DNA from: Desulfobacca sp. 4484_104
GTDB taxonomy: Bacteria > Desulfobacterota > Desulfobaccia > Desulfobaccales > Desulfobaccaceae
DNA length: 59,000 bases
Direction of reading: 5' to 3'
Assembly: GCA_002049795.1 (NCBI GenBank)
Contig: MUKC01000003.1
Coordinates: 1 to 59,000, forward strand
How positions within the stretch are numbered: the first letter of the stretch is position 1; the number at the start of each line of letters is the position of its first letter. The notes beneath the pieces are model-generated. The model was not told the origin of the DNA. It did no database searches and was given only the letters and a program-made list of their open reading frames with translations. Positions 55,528 through 59,000 of the stretch are shown here, one piece after another. The translations under genes were made by a program, and so were the position numbers.

Positions 55528-57231
55528 ATGGCGAGTCCCATGAAAATCGTGGTGGTAGGCGGGGTGGCGGCAGGACCCAAGGCCGCGGCTCGGGCCCGGC
55601 GCTGTGACCCAACGGCTGAAATTACTCTATTTGAGCAGGGCGAATTTGTGTCCTATGCCGGCTGTGGCCTACCTTTTTTTATTTCTGGAGCCATTCCCGA
55701 TATCAAGGAGCTCTTGGCCACCCCGGTAGGTGTGGTCCGAGACGCCGGGTTTTTCAAGAACGTCAAAGGATTTGACCTGCGCACCGGCAAACGGGTGACG
55801 GCTATTGAGCGCGGCAAAAAACAGGTGCAAGTGACCGATGTCAAAACCGGCGAGGTGGAAACCGCCCCTTATGACCGGTTGGTATTAGCTACCGGGGCCC
55901 GGCCGGTACGACCGCCGATTGAGGGCATCGACCTGGGCAACATCTTTCCTTTGCAGACCCCTAAACATGCCCTGGAAATCCGTGAGGCTATTGAACGGGA
56001 TAAGGTTAAAAAAGCAGTACTGATCGGGGCGGGTTGGATCGGTCTGGAAGTGACCGAAGCCCTGGTCCATCGCGGCATTGAGGTGACTCTGGTCGAAGCC
56101 CTGGATTTCGTGGCCCCGAATCTCTTGGATTTTGAAATCGCCGCCTTATTAAGCCGTCATTTAACAGAGAAAGGTGTGGCGGTACGTACCCAGGAACGGG
56201 CAGCCCGTTTTATCGGTAATTCAGAAGGCAAAGTCAAAAAGGTGGTCACTGATAAAGGCGAGTATGACGCTGACTTAGTCCTGATCGCCATCGGCGTGCG
56301 GCCTAATGTCGATCTGGCCCGGGAGGCCGGACTGGAGTTGGGGCAAACCGGAGCCATCAAAGTGGATGACTACCTACGGACTTCAGATCCGGATATTTAT
56401 GCCGGCGGTGATTGCATCGAAAGCAAGCATCTGCTGACCGGCAAGCCAGCCTTTGTGTCTTCCGGCCAGTTAGCCAATATCCACGGTCGGATTATCGGTA
56501 CCAATCTTACCGGCGGGCAAGAAACCTTCAAAGGTTTCGTCGGCACGTCGATCGCCAAGGTCTTTGACTTCAGCGTCGGCGCCGCGGGTCTGAAAGAGTC
56601 CGTAGCCCGCGACCTGGGTTTTGATGTCGAGACCGCCCTGGTTCCCGGTCCGGATCATGCCCATTATTATCCCCAGAGCGGGGTGGTCGGCCTCAAAATG
56701 GTGGCAGACCGCAAGACCCGTCGCCTTTTGGGGGTGCAGGTCGTAGGGCCGGGCGATGGTTCCAAACGCATAGATGTGGCTGCCACGGCCATAACCCTGG
56801 GTGCCACCCTGGACACGATGTCGCAGCTCAACCTGGCCTATTCGCCGCCGTTCTCCTCGGCCCTGGATAATCTCTTGGTAGCCGCCAATGTCATGCTCAA
56901 CAAATTGGAAGGCCGGGCGCCCTCGGTTACCCCGATGGCCGTCCAGGAAATGACTGAGCAGGGCCAAGATTTTATGCTGCTCGATGTCCGCACCCCGCAG
57001 GAATTCAATGAAATTCGTCTTAAAAATCCCAATACCTTTTTTATGCCCTTGGGCCGCTTACGGGAAAAAGCTCCGGAATTTCCCAAGGACAAGACCATCA
57101 TTCCCTTCTGCAAACTGAGTCTGCGGGGTTATGAGGCGGTAAAGATTCTGGAAGGACTGGGGTTCAAAGATGTCAAGTTCATGGATGGCGGCGTCGTGCA
57201 ATGGCCCTATGAACTGGAAAAACCTCAATAA
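55528..57231 (+). CDS. CoA-disulfide/persulfide reductase with C-terminal rhodanese domain (paralogue 2)
   Basis: This 567-residue enzyme has the same domain order as the gene at 15706-17415. It carries FAD motif VVVGGVAAGPKAAARARR, redox Cys in YAGCGLPFF, NAD motif LIGAGWIGLEVTEAL, FAD site IYAGGDCIE and a rhodanese (residues about 475-567) with Cys in PFCKLSLRGYEA. It should reduce persulfide, polysulfide or CoA-disulfide with NADH. The start at 55528 has GGGAGG upstream. Its position next to the ORP-like genes may link sulfide supply to that system, but a repeat separates it, so co-transcription is not shown. Confidence 0.85.
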   Translation: MASPMKIVVVGGVAAGPKAAARARRCDPTAEITLFEQGEFVSYAGCGLPFFISGAIPDIKELLATPVGVVRDAGFFKNVKGFDLRTGKRVTAIERGKKQVQVTDVKTGEVETAPYDRLVLATGARPVRPPIEGIDLGNIFPLQTPKHALEIREAIERDKVKKAVLIGAGWIGLEVTEALVHRGIEVTLVEALDFVAPNLLDFEIAALLSRHLTEKGVAVRTQERAARFIGNSEGKVKKVVTDKGEYDADLVLIAIGVRPNVDLAREAGLELGQTGAIKVDDYLRTSDPDIYAGGDCIESKHLLTGKPAFVSSGQLANIHGRIIGTNLTGGQETFKGFVGTSIAKVFDFSVGAAGLKESVARDLGFDVETALVPGPDHAHYYPQSGVVGLKMVADRKTRRLLGVQVVGPGDGSKRIDVAATAITLGATLDTMSQLNLAYSPPFSSALDNLLVAANVMLNKLEGRAPSVTPMAVQEMTEQGQDFMLLDVRTPQEFNEIRLKNPNTFFMPLGRLREKAPEFPKDKTIIPFCKLSLRGYEAVKILEGLGFKDVKFMDGGVVQWPYELEKPQ

Positions 57232-57237
57232 AAGATC

Positions 57238-57261
57238 AGGGCCGGCCTGCTAGTCGGCCCT
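57238..57261 (+). terminator. Terminator hairpin after paralogue 2
   Basis: AGGGCCG (57238-57244) pairs with CGGCCCT (57255-57261) 7 nt after the stop, with AT-rich sequence behind. The U tract is interrupted, so efficiency is uncertain. Confidence 0.6.
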
Positions 57262-57372
57262 ATACTAATTTAATTTCAACTTTTTTAACTCTAACCTGAA
57301 CCATCTCATGGTTTTAGGAATGGTGTCCCCCTAATCCAATACAGGATACTTAAACAGGGGTAATTTCTCTTT

Positions 57373-57446
57373 TGGTAGGGGTGGGGTTTCCCCGCTCCAT
57401 ATCAGAAAGGTGTTCAATCAACGGCGGGGAGACCCTGCCCCTACCA
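57373..57446. repeat. Long-arm inverted repeat
   Basis: The left arm TGGTAGGGGTGGGGTTTCCC continues to CGC at 57395, and pairs imperfectly with the right arm at 57424-57446 (GCGGGGAGACC...CTACCA). The loop is 28 nt. It is a miniature repeat of a type often seen in bacterial gaps. The rest of the gap 57262-57593 shows no gene. Confidence 0.65.
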
Positions 57447-57593
57447 GGCGTTTTATTGAACAGTATTGCCCCCAAAGCCTTCATTACCACCAAACCCAAC
57501 CCATCTGCTCCCCTGAATTATTCAACTAGAGCCATAAGTTTCTTGCGCATCATGCCGAAAATGTTTTATATCAGTGGTGATTTAAAATAGCTT

Positions 57594-57693
57594 ATACCGT
57601 TTTCTGTTTTTAGTTTTCTGTTTTCTGTTGAAATACTTAATTTAATCAATGTATTAAGCCATGAGTTTGTTGCATTTGAATAAGAACTTGGTA
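57594..57693. repeat. Dispersed repeat, copy 3, running into scpB
   Basis: In inverse orientation this segment runs from the ATACCGTTTTCTG end to GAACTTGGTA. It aligns with the copies at 2053 and 43883. Its last 33 bp (57661-57693) are the first 11 codons of scpB. One 28-bp stretch (TTTGTTGCATTTGAATAAGA...) differs from the 2053 copy at a single base. Confidence 0.8.
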
Positions 57694-58431
57694 ATCATTT
57701 TCAACAATCCGGCCAAACGTAATGCCCTGAGCAAAGCTTTGGTCACCGAGGTGATCACCGCCTTAGCCAGATTTAGAAATCAAAAAGCGCGAGCAGTGAT
57801 TTTGCGCGCCCTCCCGGGGGCCCAGGTCTGGTCGGCAGGGGCCGACATCACTGAATTTCCCCAACCCGGGGAGGACCCGCTGCCTTATTATGGTCATATT
57901 GAGCGGCTTATCCGGGCCATTCAACATTTTCCCGCCCCAGTGATCGCCATGATCGAGGGTAGTGTTTGGGGCGGGGCCTGCGAATTAGCCCTGGTCTGTG
58001 ATATACTGATCGGGACAGAGACTGCCAGTTTTGCCATTACTCCGGCCAAAATCGGCGTGCCGTATAACCCTGTCGGCATCCTGCATTTTATCAACATGGT
58101 CGGCATGGCTCTGGTCAAAGAGATGTTTTTCACGGCCCAACCGATAACGGCGAGGCGGGCCCTAGCGGTGGGCCTCCTTAACCATTTGGTACCGGCGGCG
58201 GAATTGGAAAACTTCACTTATAAGATGGCCCAGGGAATTACCCGAAATTCGCCGTTAAGCATCTCAGTCATTAAAGAGCAACTCCGACTACTGGGCAATG
58301 CCATGCCCTTGAGCCCGGAGACTTTTGAGCGCATTCAGGGGTTGCGCGAAAAGGTTTATCATAGTAAAGATTACCTGGAGGGCCAACAGGCATTTTTGCA
58401 GAAACGGCCACCCGAGTTTATTGGAGAATAA
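57661..58431 (+). CDS. scpB: Methylmalonyl-CoA decarboxylase (crotonase family), N-terminus derived from a repeat
   Basis: This 256-residue crotonase-fold protein is very close to E. coli ScpB/YgfG, which decarboxylates methylmalonyl-CoA to propionyl-CoA. Shared blocks are KRNALSKALV, SAGADITEFPQPGEDPL, IEGSVWGGACELALVCD, IGVPYNPVGI, FTAQPITARRALAVGLLNHLV and EGQQAFLQKRPPEFIGE. Compared with ScpB, the N-terminus is about 8-10 residues shorter. Its first 11 residues are encoded by dispersed-repeat sequence. A TAA stands in frame just upstream and no ribosome binding site is visible, so expression may be poor. The active-site region is intact. Confidence 0.85.
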   Translation: MSLLHLNKNLVIIFNNPAKRNALSKALVTEVITALARFRNQKARAVILRALPGAQVWSAGADITEFPQPGEDPLPYYGHIERLIRAIQHFPAPVIAMIEGSVWGGACELALVCDILIGTETASFAITPAKIGVPYNPVGILHFINMVGMALVKEMFFTAQPITARRALAVGLLNHLVPAAELENFTYKMAQGITRNSPLSISVIKEQLRLLGNAMPLSPETFERIQGLREKVYHSKDYLEGQQAFLQKRPPEFIGE

Positions 58432-58434
58432 GTT

Positions 58435-58680
58435 ATGCCGATCTATGATTTTATCTGTCCGCATTGCGGGGCTAAACGCGATATGTTGTTGCTTCCCGGA
58501 GACCTGGGGGAGGATATCCTATGTCCGGCCTGTGGGCTGGGAACTTTGGTCCGGGTGGTCTCGGCCCCGGCATCCATTCCCCGAACCAAGGGCCGCGCCG
58601 CGGGGAAAACTTGCTGTGGCCGCCAGGAACCCTGTGATCAGCCGCCTTGCCATAGCCATGACTCCTGTAAGAAAAATTAA
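58435..58680 (+). CDS. FmdB-type small zinc ribbon protein
   Basis: The 81-residue protein starts MPIYDFICPHCGAKRDMLLL, with a second CPAC pair at about residues 31-34, giving a zinc ribbon. The tail is cysteine/histidine-rich (CCGRQEPCDQPPCHSHDSC). It starts 3 nt after the scpB stop, so the two genes are probably co-transcribed. Function is unknown. It differs from the FmdB paralogue at 19394 mainly in the tail. Confidence 0.85.
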   Translation: MPIYDFICPHCGAKRDMLLLPGDLGEDILCPACGLGTLVRVVSAPASIPRTKGRAAGKTCCGRQEPCDQPPCHSHDSCKKN

Positions 58681-58740
58681 CGGCAAGTCCTTGATACTTG
58701 AATTTAGCGACAGTGCTTTGGCTTATCGCCCTAAGGCGCT

Positions 58741-59000
58741 ATGATTAACTGGTTCCGGGAGTTCTGGCAGGGTCTGGTCGGCCGGCAACCGTTGCACCTG
58801 GATTACCTCCAGGTGGAGGTCACCACTCGCTGCAATCTTACCGGTTGTCGGATGTGCCCCCGGTCGGCCTATCCGGACCAGTGGCAGAGCCAGGATTTAA
58901 GCTGGGAGAATTTTGAACTCCTCCTTCCCACTCTAGCCCGGTTTAAACAGGTCCATCTGAGCGGTTGGGGAGAGCCGCTGGTGCATCCCCGGATCTGGGA
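58741..59000 (+). CDS. Radical SAM protein, truncated by the window edge
   Basis: The open frame from the ATG at 58741 continues past the right edge without a stop. After MINWFREFWQGLVGRQPLHL comes VEVTTRCNLTGCRMCPRS, a radical SAM cluster motif, then VHLSGWGEPLVHP with the GGEP-like GWGEP. The cluster spacing is C-x4-C-x2-C rather than the usual C-x3-C-x2-C, which is odd. AAGG lies 7 nt upstream. Its function cannot be judged from 86 codons. Confidence 0.85.
   Translation, partial: MINWFREFWQGLVGRQPLHLDYLQVEVTTRCNLTGCRMCPRSAYPDQWQSQDLSWENFELLLPTLARFKQVHLSGWGEPLVHPRIW

Overview
The window looks like the chromosome of an anaerobic, Gram-negative member of the Desulfobacterota (the old Deltaproteobacteria), probably near the Desulfobacca lineage. 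The clues are Kdo and heptose lipopolysaccharide genes, a siroheme-dependent haem pathway enzyme (AhbC type), two persulfide-reductase-like flavoproteins, a sigma-54 activator next to NifX-like proteins as in the orange-protein (ORP) locus of sulfate reducers, and PEP synthase. The lineage is inferred from gene content, not from a marker phylogeny. No tRNA, rRNA, CRISPR array, transposase or phage gene was seen.

Layout. Positions 1-4040 carry a GNAT-like gene, a broken GT4 glycogen synthase, a small repeat cluster, ahbC and an FKBP-type isomerase. A ClpX-like ATPase and hflX diverge at about 6.1 kb. A 5'-truncated fabD (8.1-9.0 kb) converges on kdsC-kdsA-pyrG, followed upstream by a large-type SRP RNA gene, an HU/IHF gene and plsB. 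A persulfide reductase paralogue, gmhA with a coupled unknown gene, and an FmdB-type zinc ribbon follow. Next come a TPR/beta-barrel plus FecR pair (20.3-23.1 kb), a cysteine desulfurase, ppsA, plsC and a decayed flavodoxin gene. A long minus-strand operon (34.4 to 28.5 kb) runs hisH-hisF(broken)-rpoH-TPR lipoprotein-DUF4292 lipoprotein-Mut7-C-unknown. A plus-strand operon (34.8-39.5 kb) runs nnr-CBS-tsaE-dihydroorotate-dehydrogenase-like-TPR and ends in a strong hairpin. After that come an orphan DppB/DppC permease pair with rsmG, a small MauE/rhodanese membrane operon, a HAD phosphatase, tolC and gltX.

The most interesting region is 50.0-57.2 kb. It holds a PAS-AAA-HTH sigma-54 activator without a receiver domain, a NifX-like protein with a Cys4 tail behind a GG-N10-GC promoter, a Gly/Trp-rich DUF5320 protein, and a soluble histidine kinase whose PAS domain carries the same Cys motif as the activator. 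It continues with a CGGC-domain protein, a second NifX-like protein with a Gly-rich linker and coiled-coil tail, and a second persulfide-reductase-like flavoprotein with a rhodanese domain. I read it as an ORP-like metal/sulfur cluster system with a paired sensor arrangement, lacking the usual MRP/ParA ATPases inside the window.

A second theme is gene damage. glgA, fabD, pyrG plus the SRP RNA, hisF, a flavodoxin and a DUF523/DUF1722 gene all carry internal or 5' deletions, several clearly not multiples of three. Some of these genes are normally essential, so assembly error must be excluded before calling this genome decay. Small palindromic repeats lie between many genes. One dispersed repeat family has three copies here, and one copy supplies the first 11 codons of scpB.
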